NCBI GenBank assembly: GCA_003523055.1
Contig: DPHC01000014.1
Location: forward strand, 177,694-233,725
Reading direction: 5' to 3'
Origin: Dehalococcoidia bacterium
GTDB lineage: Bacteria; Chloroflexota; Dehalococcoidia; Lucifugimonadales; UBA3495
DNA length: 56,032 bases
The notes under the pieces: generated by a model
The model's database searches: none
The model's input: the letters and a program-made list of their open reading frames with translations, nothing else
Told to the model about the DNA's origin: nothing
Position numbers and translations under genes: made by a program
Shown here: piece after piece, positions 33,842 through 42,438 of the stretch
Numbering within the stretch: position 1 is the first letter of the stretch
Layout: each line of letters starts with the position of its first letter

Positions 33842-34656
33842 TATTAGATAAATTTAACTTAGATAGAAAAGTGGTTTTGATCACCGGGGGAGGAACAGGG
33901 CTAGGACTTGAAATGGTGAAATTTATTTCTCGTGCCGGAGCAGATGTGATTGTTGCGGGAAGAAGATTGGATCCATTGGAGTCTGCGGTGTCAATAGTTG
34001 AGAGTGAAGGTAGAAAAGCTTTAGCGGTTCAAACGGATGTATCAGATTCTTCCCAAGTTCAGAACTTAGTCGAGAAGTCACTTGGTAGATTCGGTAAAAT
34101 TGATGTGTTGATCAATAACGCTGCAATAGTTGCTGATAACATAGTAAAACCCATTTGGGATATTAGCGATCACGAATGGTCTACAGCGGTGGATGTAAAT
34201 CTTACAGGAGCTTTTTTTTGCTCGAGAGAAGTATCAAAACACATGGCTGATAGAGGTGCTGGTAAGATCATTAATACTGCTTCTGGATTCGGATTAAGAG
34301 GTGGTAAAGATATATACATGTATTGTTGTACTAAAGGAGGAATAATCCAATTGACTAAAGTGTTGTCTTTCAGTTTGGCAAGATTCGGGATAACCGCCAA
34401 CACCATAGTACCTGGATTCATACCTACCGAAGCCACAGAATCAGAATTTAGAACTACTTTACCCAAGTCAGGAGAATTTTTACCAGCAGGCGAATTAGGC
34501 CAACCTAAACATATAGGCCCAATTGCTGTTTATTTAGCATCTAGCGCTTCTGACTATATGACAGGTGAAATATTTACATTAGATGGAGGTGGCCTTTCAG
34601 CAGGAATAGCTCCGACTGGATACTCACCTATAGAAAATCTAGAAACAGGCAGGTAA
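33838..34656 (+). CDS. SDR family oxidoreductase, catalytically intact
   Basis: A 272-residue classical short-chain dehydrogenase. The nucleotide loop is VLITGGGTGLGLEM, followed by VLINNAAIV. The active site has Ser149 (NTASGFG), Tyr162 and Lys166 (MYCCTKGG), the full S-Y-x3-K set. The C-terminus ends DYMTGEIFTLDGG, typical of the FabG/glucose-1-dehydrogenase group. GRRLDP after the second strand hints at NADP preference. It starts at a TTG overlapping the birA stop, with GAGAGGA upstream. A degenerate SDR follows 3 bases later, suggesting a hetero-oligomer. Confidence 0.9.
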   Translation: MILDKFNLDRKVVLITGGGTGLGLEMVKFISRAGADVIVAGRRLDPLESAVSIVESEGRKALAVQTDVSDSSQVQNLVEKSLGRFGKIDVLINNAAIVADNIVKPIWDISDHEWSTAVDVNLTGAFFCSREVSKHMADRGAGKIINTASGFGLRGGKDIYMYCCTKGGIIQLTKVLSFSLARFGITANTIVPGFIPTEATESEFRTTLPKSGEFLPAGELGQPKHIGPIAVYLASSASDYMTGEIFTLDGGGLSAGIAPTGYSPIENLETGR

Positions 34657-34659
34657 CAA

Positions 34660-35412
34660 ATGCCAATTATTAAAGAATTTCAATTGAATGAGTCTATTGC
34701 CGTAATAGCTATAAAATCCGGCAAGGAATTGTACTATTTGGGGGAATATTTACAAATAGCAGGTGCGGTAATATTTATAATAGCCCAAACGGATGACATA
34801 TTGCGTGAAGCCCGTGAAATTATTGGTAAAGAAACAATGGGAACTGTTGTGGACATGACTGATCGGGCTAATATAGTAGAAGTTAAAAACCGAATTGTAA
34901 GCCAATTCTCACGTATAGACATTCTTGTTACAGATAGTAGATGGATGGTGGCTAAACCAATTTGCGGTATCACAGAAAATGATTGGGACGAAACTAATGT
35001 TAATAATTGCAGAACGACGTTTTTCCTATGCCAGGTTTTTGCTGAAGTAATGAAACAACAAGAGTATGGTCGAATTGTAAATATTGCTTCTGAATTGGGA
35101 GATAGAGCTGTTGCAGACTGTTCAATATTTTCCGCTAGCCAGGCTACTGTTTTGTCATTAACAAAGTCCTTTACTATAGAATATGCTAAATTTGGGCTTA
35201 GAATCAATTGTATAGCTACTGGTTGGACTTTGGCAGAGGGCATACCACTAAATGAACAACAGAAAGAGTTATTAGTAAGATACATTCCGTTGCGCCGAAA
35301 AGGAACGCCAGCTGACCTAGCTCCTTTGTTGATATTTTTGTGCTCGAAAGCTTGTGACTATACTACAGGCCAACCGATATTTATTGATGGTGGCCTTACG
35401 GCAAGGCCTTAA
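34660..35412 (+). CDS. SDR-fold protein lacking catalytic residues (pseudoenzyme)
   Basis: A 250-residue SDR-fold protein aligned end to end with its upstream neighbour. Key positions are lost: the TGxxxGxG loop reads AIKSGKELYYLG, the NNAG motif reads VTDSRW, and the Y-x3-K pair is Phe157 and Gln161 (IFSASQATV). The structural core (GRIVNIASELG, FGLRINCIATGW, DYTTGQPIFIDGG) is preserved, so it is not simple decay. An inactive partner of an active SDR is known for BbsC with BbsD in anaerobic toluene degradation. A similar structural or regulatory role is inferred; the substrate is unknown. Confidence 0.82.
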   Translation: MPIIKEFQLNESIAVIAIKSGKELYYLGEYLQIAGAVIFIIAQTDDILREAREIIGKETMGTVVDMTDRANIVEVKNRIVSQFSRIDILVTDSRWMVAKPICGITENDWDETNVNNCRTTFFLCQVFAEVMKQQEYGRIVNIASELGDRAVADCSIFSASQATVLSLTKSFTIEYAKFGLRINCIATGWTLAEGIPLNEQQKELLVRYIPLRRKGTPADLAPLLIFLCSKACDYTTGQPIFIDGGLTARP

Positions 35413-35442
35413 ACCATTAATCCTGCCTCCGTTAACCCATGG

Positions 35443-35448
35443 TACAAT
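35443..35448 (+). promoter_or_regulatory. Candidate extended -10 for the his operon
   Basis: TACAAT preceded directly by TGG (35440-35442) forms an extended -10, 27 bases upstream of the hisZ ATG. The -10 also forms part of a perfect palindrome ACAATATTGT (35444-35453). No good -35 was found. Confidence 0.35.
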
Positions 35449-35475
35449 ATTGTCATAAAAATATAGAGAATTATT

Positions 35476-36696
35476 ATGGAACCGGTTAAACGTTTATCAA
35501 CTATGACTGATCTTCAGGGTGAGTTATTAAAAAATAAAGAATTAGGGCGTAATATATTTGCCAACCTTATGAATGATTCTGGATATATTCCAATTGAACT
35601 TCCTGTTGTTGAGAACACTGAATTATTTTTACGGAAATCTGGAGGATCCCTGGCACCGCAAATGTATAGCTTTAGAGACCCAATTGGGAATCAAGTAAGT
35701 TTGAGACCAGAAATCACTACTCAAATTGTTAATTATTACTTAGAAAATTACGATATTGGTGATTCGGTAAAAATCCAATATGATGGGCCTGTTTTCAGAT
35801 ATGACCACAATTTGAATAAAGGAATGCAATTCAGCCAAATTGGAGGTGAATACATAGGAGTTTGTGATTTTGTATCTGATCTTGAAGTTATTTCTTTAGC
35901 GTCAAAAATACCCTATTCATTAGGGGTATCTGAATATTCTCTTAGAATCGCGGATCTAGGAATAGTCAATTCTATCGTCGGAAATTTTGATATCTCTTCT
36001 AAAAACCGAAATTTAATAATAGAAAACATACATTTATTGAAAGAAAATGATGATGTCATAAAACAATTTGCACAGAGATTGGCGTCTCCTAACATAACTG
36101 GCGATGGAAATAGAGATGCATATTTATCAGATGCTATACACGATTTAAATGACACCCAAGCACGGCAAGTTATCTCAGGTTTCCTCGGATGGGTCAATTC
36201 TGGGCATGATAATAATTCGTTAGGGAGGCGTAGTAATGACGACATTATTGATAGATTGTTTGATAAGCTCAAAAATAACGACTCGCTAGAAGTTATTCAA
36301 CAAGCGTTAAGTGTAGTGTCAAAACTGATACAAATACAAGGTGAATTTGAAGATTGCCTTAATCGAGCGAAATCTATCTTTGAAAGCCTTGAAGTTGAAT
36401 TAGTCGCGATACATAAATTTGAAAATCTTTTGAAGAATTTGAACGAAGTGATGCCTGCGGATTGTAAAATACTAGTCGATTTTGGTTTAGTAAGAGAATT
36501 TAATTATTACACTGGGATTATTTTTGAAATTGAAGAATTATCTGAAGGAGCGCTGTTGGGCGGAGGTGGGCGCTATGATGGAATGGGCTCTTCGACAGTA
36601 TCCGGTAAGACTCTAGATGCTTTAGGCTTCGCATTCGATTTGGACAAAATGTTGTTTTATGGTGATGCTTCTTCAATGGAGAAAACTTGTGAATAA
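35476..36696 (+). CDS. hisZ: ATP phosphoribosyltransferase regulatory subunit
   Basis: A 406-residue HisRS-like protein. It has class II synthetase core segments (ENTELFLRKSGGSLAPQMYSF; VSLRPEITTQIVNYYLE as motif 2; LGGGGRYDGMG as motif 3) but is missing the tRNA anticodon domain, as in HisZ. HisZ normally pairs with the short catalytic HisG to make an octamer subject to histidine feedback. It is the first gene of a six-gene his cluster, and its stop overlaps the hisG GTG start by eight bases. A true histidyl-tRNA synthetase would be longer and carry the anticodon domain. Confidence 0.88.
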   Translation: MEPVKRLSTMTDLQGELLKNKELGRNIFANLMNDSGYIPIELPVVENTELFLRKSGGSLAPQMYSFRDPIGNQVSLRPEITTQIVNYYLENYDIGDSVKIQYDGPVFRYDHNLNKGMQFSQIGGEYIGVCDFVSDLEVISLASKIPYSLGVSEYSLRIADLGIVNSIVGNFDISSKNRNLIIENIHLLKENDDVIKQFAQRLASPNITGDGNRDAYLSDAIHDLNDTQARQVISGFLGWVNSGHDNNSLGRRSNDDIIDRLFDKLKNNDSLEVIQQALSVVSKLIQIQGEFEDCLNRAKSIFESLEVELVAIHKFENLLKNLNEVMPADCKILVDFGLVREFNYYTGIIFEIEELSEGALLGGGGRYDGMGSSTVSGKTLDALGFAFDLDKMLFYGDASSMEKTCE

Positions 36697-37723
36697 TCAA
36701 TCAACAAACCCCACTGATAGTAACCTGATATTGACACTAGTTGTTCCTAGTGATGGTGAATTACACAAAAATACTTTGGCTTTTCTAGAGGCTTGCGGAC
36801 TGAAAGTTAATTCTTCAAACGCCAGACAATATACCGGCACTATTCCTTCACTGCCAGGTGTGTCTGTATTATTTCAAAGGACTGCTGACATAACTAGTAA
36901 GATTGAAGATTTTAGCGCTGATGTTGGTATAACAGGATTAGATAGATACTTAGAGTATAAGACTGATGATAGATATGTTTCTGAACTCATTACAGACCTA
37001 GGATATGGATATTGTGATTTTGTTATCGCCACACCAGAAACATGGCTAGACGTTAATTCTCTTGAAGATCTCTCGGAACTATCTGCTGAATATCGCAAAA
37101 AAGGCTTGGACTTACGTATTGCTACAAAATATCCTAAGCTCTTAAACTCCTATCTATACGATAACGGGGTCTTCAACTACAGGATAGTTACAGTTAGCGG
37201 AGCGTTGGAGGCTGCTCCGGCTGCAGGATATGCCGACTTGATTGCAGATCTTAGCGCCACTGGCAGCACACTAAGAGCAAATAATTTAAAACCATTGATT
37301 CGGGGACGTGTTCTTAGGTCTCAGTCTTGTTTAATTGGTAACCCTGTTTCAGTTAATTCTAACCAGCACAAGATAACGCTAACAAAGCATTTAATTGATT
37401 TGATGCAAGCATATTTAAGAGCCGAAGATTTTTATAGAATTACAGCCAATGTAAAAACTGAATCTGAAAATGAACTGGCTGGCAAAATTTTGGAAAAAAC
37501 AGAACTTTCTGGTATTGAAGGGCCAACGATATCTAAATTATATACAACGGGTGGCGAAGCCCAAACCTGGTTCAGCATCAGTGTTCTGGTGTCAAGAACC
37601 CAACTATTGGATACCGTTGATCACATACGTAAATGCGGAGGATCAACTATAGCAGTTTCAAAAATAGATTATTTGTTTAATAGTGGATTCTCCGATTCAG
37701 AAACATTGTTCCGGGCTAAATAA
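36689..37723 (+). CDS. hisG: ATP phosphoribosyltransferase, long form
   Basis: A 344-residue HisG catalysing ATP plus PRPP to phosphoribosyl-ATP, the first step of histidine synthesis. The periplasmic-binding-like catalytic core includes LTLVVPSDGEL, GLDRYLEYK and ADLIADLSATGSTLRANNLKPL (PRPP loop). The last 75-100 residues (DFYRITANVKTESENELAGKIL to CGGSTIAVSKIDYLF) match the C-terminal ACT-like regulatory domain of long-form HisG, which usually works without HisZ. The GTG start at 36689 is chosen because GGAG lies 7 bases upstream; an ATG at 36659 would lie deep inside hisZ. The coexistence with HisZ is unusual. Confidence 0.88.
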   Translation: MNNQSTNPTDSNLILTLVVPSDGELHKNTLAFLEACGLKVNSSNARQYTGTIPSLPGVSVLFQRTADITSKIEDFSADVGITGLDRYLEYKTDDRYVSELITDLGYGYCDFVIATPETWLDVNSLEDLSELSAEYRKKGLDLRIATKYPKLLNSYLYDNGVFNYRIVTVSGALEAAPAAGYADLIADLSATGSTLRANNLKPLIRGRVLRSQSCLIGNPVSVNSNQHKITLTKHLIDLMQAYLRAEDFYRITANVKTESENELAGKILEKTELSGIEGPTISKLYTTGGEAQTWFSISVLVSRTQLLDTVDHIRKCGGSTIAVSKIDYLFNSGFSDSETLFRAK

Positions 37724-37732
37724 GATTAAATA

Positions 37733-38488
37733 ATGCCAAATCTACCTCTTCACATAATGACTTCGTACAGAGTTAGTCAACTGTTGGGGGAAGAATTTGT
37801 CACTGAAGAAAATTTAGGATTTTGCCTTTTAGGGTCCACTGTCCCAGATATCAGAGCCATGACAAAAAATCCTAGAAGTAAAACACATTTCACGGAACTA
37901 TCGGTTATTGATATCGGCGAGGGTGTCTCACAGATGCTAAATGATTACCCTCAAATAAGAATTGAGTGCCAAGAATCACCCAAAATGAAGGCTTTTATAT
38001 GCGGCTATATCAGCCATCTTATATGTGATGAAACGTGGATTACACAAATTTATCGCCCCGTATTTTCTGAAGAATTCCGGCAATGCAGTGAAATTGAATC
38101 TAATATGTGGGACAGAGCATTGCAATTAGAATTAGACTCAATATCGCTAACTGAAATAAAAAGTAATGCTTTAATAGATTTACTGCCTGATGATATTACT
38201 GGAATTAATTTAGAATTCGTTGATTCTGAGGATTTAAAGACTTGGACTTCATGGGTTGTAGATCTTGTTAATAGAGACTTTAGCTGGGATAGATTGCATA
38301 ATGCTATGAATAGAATGTATAGGAATGACAGTGATGTACAACATAGTGTGTCGGATTTTATTGGTGATATCCATAATAATTTAACTTCTGTACATAGATT
38401 ATTTACTGGAGATATTCTTGATTGGTACTTGTCTAACACAGTTAATCAATCAGTGTCTGTTATAAAGGAGAGTTTGATTGAAAATTAA
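37733..38488 (+). CDS. Zn-dependent phospholipase C-like protein of unknown role
   Basis: A 251-residue protein with the spacing of the Zn-dependent phospholipase C / S1-P1 nuclease helical fold: LPLH (His7), GSTVPDI (Asp39), KTHF (His52), then CGYISHLICDETW (His95 and Asp99). There is no signal peptide, unlike secreted phospholipases, so it probably acts in the cytoplasm. It lies between hisG and hisD, overlaps the hisD start by 11 bases, and is therefore made with the histidine enzymes. No known step of histidine synthesis needs it. hisI, hisE, hisH, hisA and hisF are not in view, but this fold does not match them. Confidence 0.62.
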   Translation: MPNLPLHIMTSYRVSQLLGEEFVTEENLGFCLLGSTVPDIRAMTKNPRSKTHFTELSVIDIGEGVSQMLNDYPQIRIECQESPKMKAFICGYISHLICDETWITQIYRPVFSEEFRQCSEIESNMWDRALQLELDSISLTEIKSNALIDLLPDDITGINLEFVDSEDLKTWTSWVVDLVNRDFSWDRLHNAMNRMYRNDSDVQHSVSDFIGDIHNNLTSVHRLFTGDILDWYLSNTVNQSVSVIKESLIEN

Positions 38489-39824
38489 ATTGATTAAAGG
38501 ATCAGACGTTACGCCTGATTTGTTGCAGAGAAAAGATCCACTAGACATGTCAGACTTATCAGATAGAGTGAAAGAACGTACAAAAGAAATATTCGGATCT
38601 AACATCACGCCAGCTCAGTCGGTAATTAAAATAATCGAAGATGTTAGATCACAAGGAGACAAAGCAGTATTACATTATGCTCAAATATTTGATGATCCTG
38701 ACATTACAACTACTACATTCGATAAAGATCAAATAAAAAACGCAACCAAAAGAATAGATGCTTCATTATTGTATGCTCTTGAAGCTGCTGCTGACAGGAT
38801 AAGAGAATATCATGTAAAGACTATGCCTTGTTTAAATATCAATGTGTCACCGGGAGTCTCAGAAGTTGTAAGGCCACTTTCTAAAGTAGGAATGTATGTT
38901 CCAGGTGGAACAGCAGCATATCCTTCTACAGTGTTGATGACTGTTATTCCAGCTAAAGTTGCTGGTTGTGAATCTGTTTATATGGCTACTCCTAAATTGT
39001 TTAATACAGAGGTGAATCCAGTTGTTTTGGCAGCAGCAGAAATTTCAGGGGTAGATCAAATTTTTCAAATAGGAGGAGTCCCTGCTATTGCTTCATTTGC
39101 TTATGGCACAGAATCCATTCCACAGGTAGATAAAATTTGCGGTCCAGGTAATGTTCTAGTGGCGTATGCAAAAAAATTAGTACAAGGACAAGTTGATATT
39201 GACGGAATATTTGGGCCTACTGAAACTATAGTGTTAGCTGATGAAACAGCATCACCTGAATTTTGTGCAGCTGACATGATAGCGCAAGCCGAACATGATC
39301 CAATGGCCACCGCAATTTTGATTACTACTAGTGAAACATTGATCATTGCTATAGAGCAAGAAATAGACAAGCAACTGACATTGCACCCTAGAGGTAAAAT
39401 GGCTCAAGAAGCCTTAGCTAATAGAGGAAAAATAGTTTTAACTGACAACTTGGACAAAGCAATGGACATTGCTAATAATATCGCCCCAGAACATTTATGT
39501 TTAATGGTAAAAGATACTGATTATTGGAAAACTCGCGTTGTCAATGCAGGAGGATTGTTTTTAGGTGAATTTTCTCCGGAAGTTATGGGGGATTATGTGG
39601 CAGGGCCTAGCCATGTGATGCCTACAGGCGGCACTGCTAGATTTAATTCAACATTAAGTGTACATCACTTTTTGAAAACTATGCCTGTGGTAGAACTACA
39701 GAGCCCTGCTTTTAAAAAACTGGCCCCCTATGCGATAAAAATTGCCGAGGCAGAAGGGTTAACAGCCCATGCAAATGCTTTGGATATTAGGCTTAAGCAA
39801 TTGAATAATACTGTGCGAAAATGA
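38478..39824 (+). CDS. hisD: Histidinol dehydrogenase
   Basis: A 448-residue zinc enzyme oxidising histidinol to histidine with two NAD. VGMYVPGGTAAYPSTVLMTVIPAKVAGC is the NAD/structural signature, KICGPGNVLVAYAKKLVQGQVDIDGIFGPTE is the family pattern, and AAEHDP-like QAEHDPMA with APEHL supply the zinc and catalytic His/Glu residues. Length is normal (about 430-450). It starts with a TTG at 38478 with AGGAG upstream, overlapping the Zn-PLC-like gene. It is followed by hisC after 10 bases. Confidence 0.95.
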   Translation: MKIKLIKGSDVTPDLLQRKDPLDMSDLSDRVKERTKEIFGSNITPAQSVIKIIEDVRSQGDKAVLHYAQIFDDPDITTTTFDKDQIKNATKRIDASLLYALEAAADRIREYHVKTMPCLNINVSPGVSEVVRPLSKVGMYVPGGTAAYPSTVLMTVIPAKVAGCESVYMATPKLFNTEVNPVVLAAAEISGVDQIFQIGGVPAIASFAYGTESIPQVDKICGPGNVLVAYAKKLVQGQVDIDGIFGPTETIVLADETASPEFCAADMIAQAEHDPMATAILITTSETLIIAIEQEIDKQLTLHPRGKMAQEALANRGKIVLTDNLDKAMDIANNIAPEHLCLMVKDTDYWKTRVVNAGGLFLGEFSPEVMGDYVAGPSHVMPTGGTARFNSTLSVHHFLKTMPVVELQSPAFKKLAPYAIKIAEAEGLTAHANALDIRLKQLNNTVRK

Positions 39825-39834
39825 GATTGATGAA

Positions 39835-40929
39835 ATGATAGATTGGAAAAAATTACTTTTAGATCACATTAAAGATATAGAAACTTATCAAGGAGTCCAA
39901 TCCCCTGAATCTATAGCAGATCAAACCGGAATTCCTATAGAAAAAATAATAAAATTAAACGGTAATGAAAACCCCTATGGATTTAGTGATTTAGTAAAAT
40001 TGCACCTTGGCAAGTACAGTGACTATAATTTATACCCAGATCCTTCCCAGTTAAAAATAAGAAACGCTTTGTCTGAATATGTTAACGCCAAACCACGTAA
40101 TATAATCGCGGGGAACGGGGCAGACGAACTTATTGACTTATTGATCAGAATTTTCGTTGGAATAGGTGATGAAGTTATAATACCGACACCTACTTTTGGC
40201 ATGTATTCTTTTGCTACTGAAATTGTAGGTGGCGTGGTTATAAATGTACCTCGCGATGGAAACTATGATCTAGATGTGAAAGCAATCATATCTGCTGTAA
40301 ATGATAAAACTAAAATTATTTTTATCACGTCTCCTAATAACCCTACAGGAAACATTGTATCGGTAGAGGATATACAAGCTTTACTTGAAACAGGTGTGAT
40401 GGTGGTGCTAGACGAGACTTATTACGAATTTTGTAAATTAACTCACCTCAACTTGTTATCAAGTAATACTAATTTGGTTATATTACGTACATTTAGTAAA
40501 TGGGCTGGTTTAGCTGGATTGAGAATTGGTTTTGGTATCATGGATGAGGAACTGGTCAACATTATTATGGCAATGAAACCACCTTACAATGTTAGTTTGG
40601 CGGCTGAAATCGCTTTACTTGCTTCTCTTGAAGATCAACAATTATTAATGTCAAAAGTAGATCTGATTGTTTCTGAAAGAATAAGAATGTTCACTTTACT
40701 TCAAGAAATCAAAGAAATTAAGTTATATCCTTCTGTTGCTAATTTCATATTGTGCGAATTTAAAAATGGGAAAGGAAAAGAGATTTACGATAATTTGTGT
40801 AAGAAAGGGATTTATTTACGATATTTTGCTAAGCCTCCATTAGATGATTCGATTAGAATTAGTATAGGATTACCTGAGCATAATGACATTGTGATTTCCG
40901 AGATAAAAACTATTTTGAACAGGAGTTAA
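39835..40929 (+). CDS. hisC: Histidinol-phosphate aminotransferase
   Basis: A 364-residue class II PLP aminotransferase that converts imidazole-acetol phosphate to histidinol phosphate. Visible landmarks: KLNGNENPYG, AGNGADELIDLLIRIF, TSPNNPTGNIV, VVLDETYYEFC and RTFSKWAGLAGLRIG with the PLP lysine (SKWAGLAG). The context in the his operon identifies it over other aminotransferases. It starts ten bases after hisD, and hisB follows after three bases. Confidence 0.94.
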   Translation: MIDWKKLLLDHIKDIETYQGVQSPESIADQTGIPIEKIIKLNGNENPYGFSDLVKLHLGKYSDYNLYPDPSQLKIRNALSEYVNAKPRNIIAGNGADELIDLLIRIFVGIGDEVIIPTPTFGMYSFATEIVGGVVINVPRDGNYDLDVKAIISAVNDKTKIIFITSPNNPTGNIVSVEDIQALLETGVMVVLDETYYEFCKLTHLNLLSSNTNLVILRTFSKWAGLAGLRIGFGIMDEELVNIIMAMKPPYNVSLAAEIALLASLEDQQLLMSKVDLIVSERIRMFTLLQEIKEIKLYPSVANFILCEFKNGKGKEIYDNLCKKGIYLRYFAKPPLDDSIRISIGLPEHNDIVISEIKTILNRS

Positions 40930-40932
40930 CTT

Positions 40933-41535
40933 TTGGGTGATAGACAAGCCACATTAAATAGAGAAACTGGGGAAACTAAAATTGACCTGACACTAAATTT
41001 AGACGGGACAGGGATTTATGATATCTCAACTGGAAATGGATTTTTAGATCACATGATAGCTCAATTAGCTAGACATGGATTATTTGATATTAATCTGAAG
41101 GCCACTGGAGATCTTGAAACAGGATGGCACCATCTTGTAGAAGATTGCGGCTTAGTTTTAGGAAAAGTATTTTCTGAAGCGTTGGGCGCTCCCGTAGGGA
41201 TAGTTAGAATGGCTCACTCGTTTGTTCCTTTAGATGAAACATTAGCGATGGTTGCGGTAGATTTAAGTGGGAGGCCACATGCCCAGATAGAGACAGGGTT
41301 AGAGGATGTTATGGTTGAGACTTTGCCCGGGGATTTGATATCTCATTTTATAGAATCTTTTGCCCATGAAGCTAGGATTAACATTCATGCCAAAATCATT
41401 ACAGGGCAAAGCGGCCACCACAAAGCAGAAGCTTTGTTCAAGGCGTTGGCACGATCGTTACGGCAAGCAGTAGCTATAGATGACCGTGCCCCAAATTCAA
41501 TTCCTAGTACTAAAAACATGCTGGATTTTGAATAA
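40933..41535 (+). CDS. hisB: Imidazoleglycerol-phosphate dehydratase
   Basis: A 200-residue HisB dehydratase that uses two Mn ions to dehydrate imidazole glycerol phosphate. It carries RETGETKIDLTLNLDGTG, NGFLDHMIAQLARHG, GWHHLVEDCGLVLG (metal-binding His pair), FVPLDETLAM and SGHHKAEALFKALARSLRQA. It is monofunctional (no phosphatase domain, unlike E. coli HisB). It starts with TTG after AGGAG at 40921-40925. It is the last his gene in the window; the convergent enoyl-CoA hydratase gene ends 3 bases later. Confidence 0.95.
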   Translation: MGDRQATLNRETGETKIDLTLNLDGTGIYDISTGNGFLDHMIAQLARHGLFDINLKATGDLETGWHHLVEDCGLVLGKVFSEALGAPVGIVRMAHSFVPLDETLAMVAVDLSGRPHAQIETGLEDVMVETLPGDLISHFIESFAHEARINIHAKIITGQSGHHKAEALFKALARSLRQAVAIDDRAPNSIPSTKNMLDFE

Positions 41536-41537
41536 AG

Positions 41538-42311
41538 TTAGTCTCGGCCTTTGCGAGATATAAACTCAGGGAATGCTTGCTCTGCCTTGGCTCCCCGTAA
41601 AACATTGTGAGTAAAATAAGTTTCGTTTTGCCATTGTTTGTGCAAATTTTCTCCCAATCCATCTAACATGAGTTTTTTCATCCCAATTACTGTAGGACGA
41701 TCGTTGCTAGCTATTGCAGTAGCTATTTCCATAGTTTTGTCCATGAGTTCCCCTGCAGGGACTAAATGGTTGATAAGACCGATGCGGTATGCTTCTTCGG
41801 ATTTAACTACTCTACCACTGAATAGTAATTCTTTAGCCATGGGCCAACCTACTTGATTAGGCAAGGTCCATGAGCAGTTAATCCTACCGTATGCAGCGGC
41901 TAAAAATCTGAAACTAGTGTTTTCGCATCCAATGCGAAAATCTAAAGAAGAGGACAAAACGGCTCCGCCCCCATAAGCCAATCCATTGATCATTCCGATA
42001 ATAGGGACGTCACTTGCGCTGATTTCGTAACTACCTTGCTGCCTTGTTTCAGACCATTTGTCTAATTGTTCTTGGGAGTATAGTTTGTCGTTTTCCCGTT
42101 GCTCATGAATGTCGCCACCTGCTGTGAATGCCTTTTCTCCTGTCCCAGTCACTACTAAACATCCTACTTCTTCATTTTTGTTCAGTTCTGTGACTGCATG
42201 ATGAAGTTCGTTGGACAGTTTTCTGTTCATGGCATTTAACACTTCGGGTCTATTGAGAGTGATAATTCCGACACCTGAGTCTATTTTGGTTAAAATATGT
42301 TCGTAATCCAT
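41538..42311 (-). CDS. Enoyl-CoA hydratase/isomerase family protein
   Basis: A 257-residue crotonase-fold protein. The oxyanion-hole strands are GIITLNRPEVLNAMNRKL, TGTGEKAFTAGGDIHE and MINGLAYGGGAVLSSSLDFRIGCENTSF, with the second-half segments FLAAAYGRINCSW. The usual catalytic glutamates (E144/E164 of hydratase) are not clearly retained: the position before AAYG lacks an evident Glu pair. It may therefore be an isomerase, hydrolase or decarboxylase. The product is cytoplasmic and acts on a CoA thioester. It is convergent with the his operon and divergent from the flavoprotein gene. Confidence 0.86.
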   Translation of the reverse strand: MDYEHILTKIDSGVGIITLNRPEVLNAMNRKLSNELHHAVTELNKNEEVGCLVVTGTGEKAFTAGGDIHEQRENDKLYSQEQLDKWSETRQQGSYEISASDVPIIGMINGLAYGGGAVLSSSLDFRIGCENTSFRFLAAAYGRINCSWTLPNQVGWPMAKELLFSGRVVKSEEAYRIGLINHLVPAGELMDKTMEIATAIASNDRPTVIGMKKLMLDGLGENLHKQWQNETYFTHNVLRGAKAEQAFPEFISRKGRD

Positions 42312-42438
42312 TAGATAATCCTATTTTTTTTTAAATTTTATGCTTTGGAAACAAGCTAGTCAAATGCAACCCAAGAATTATCGTAAAATGACTGAAGGTT
42401 CTGTTTCTAGGTTGTGATAATTAGTATACTTTTAGGGT

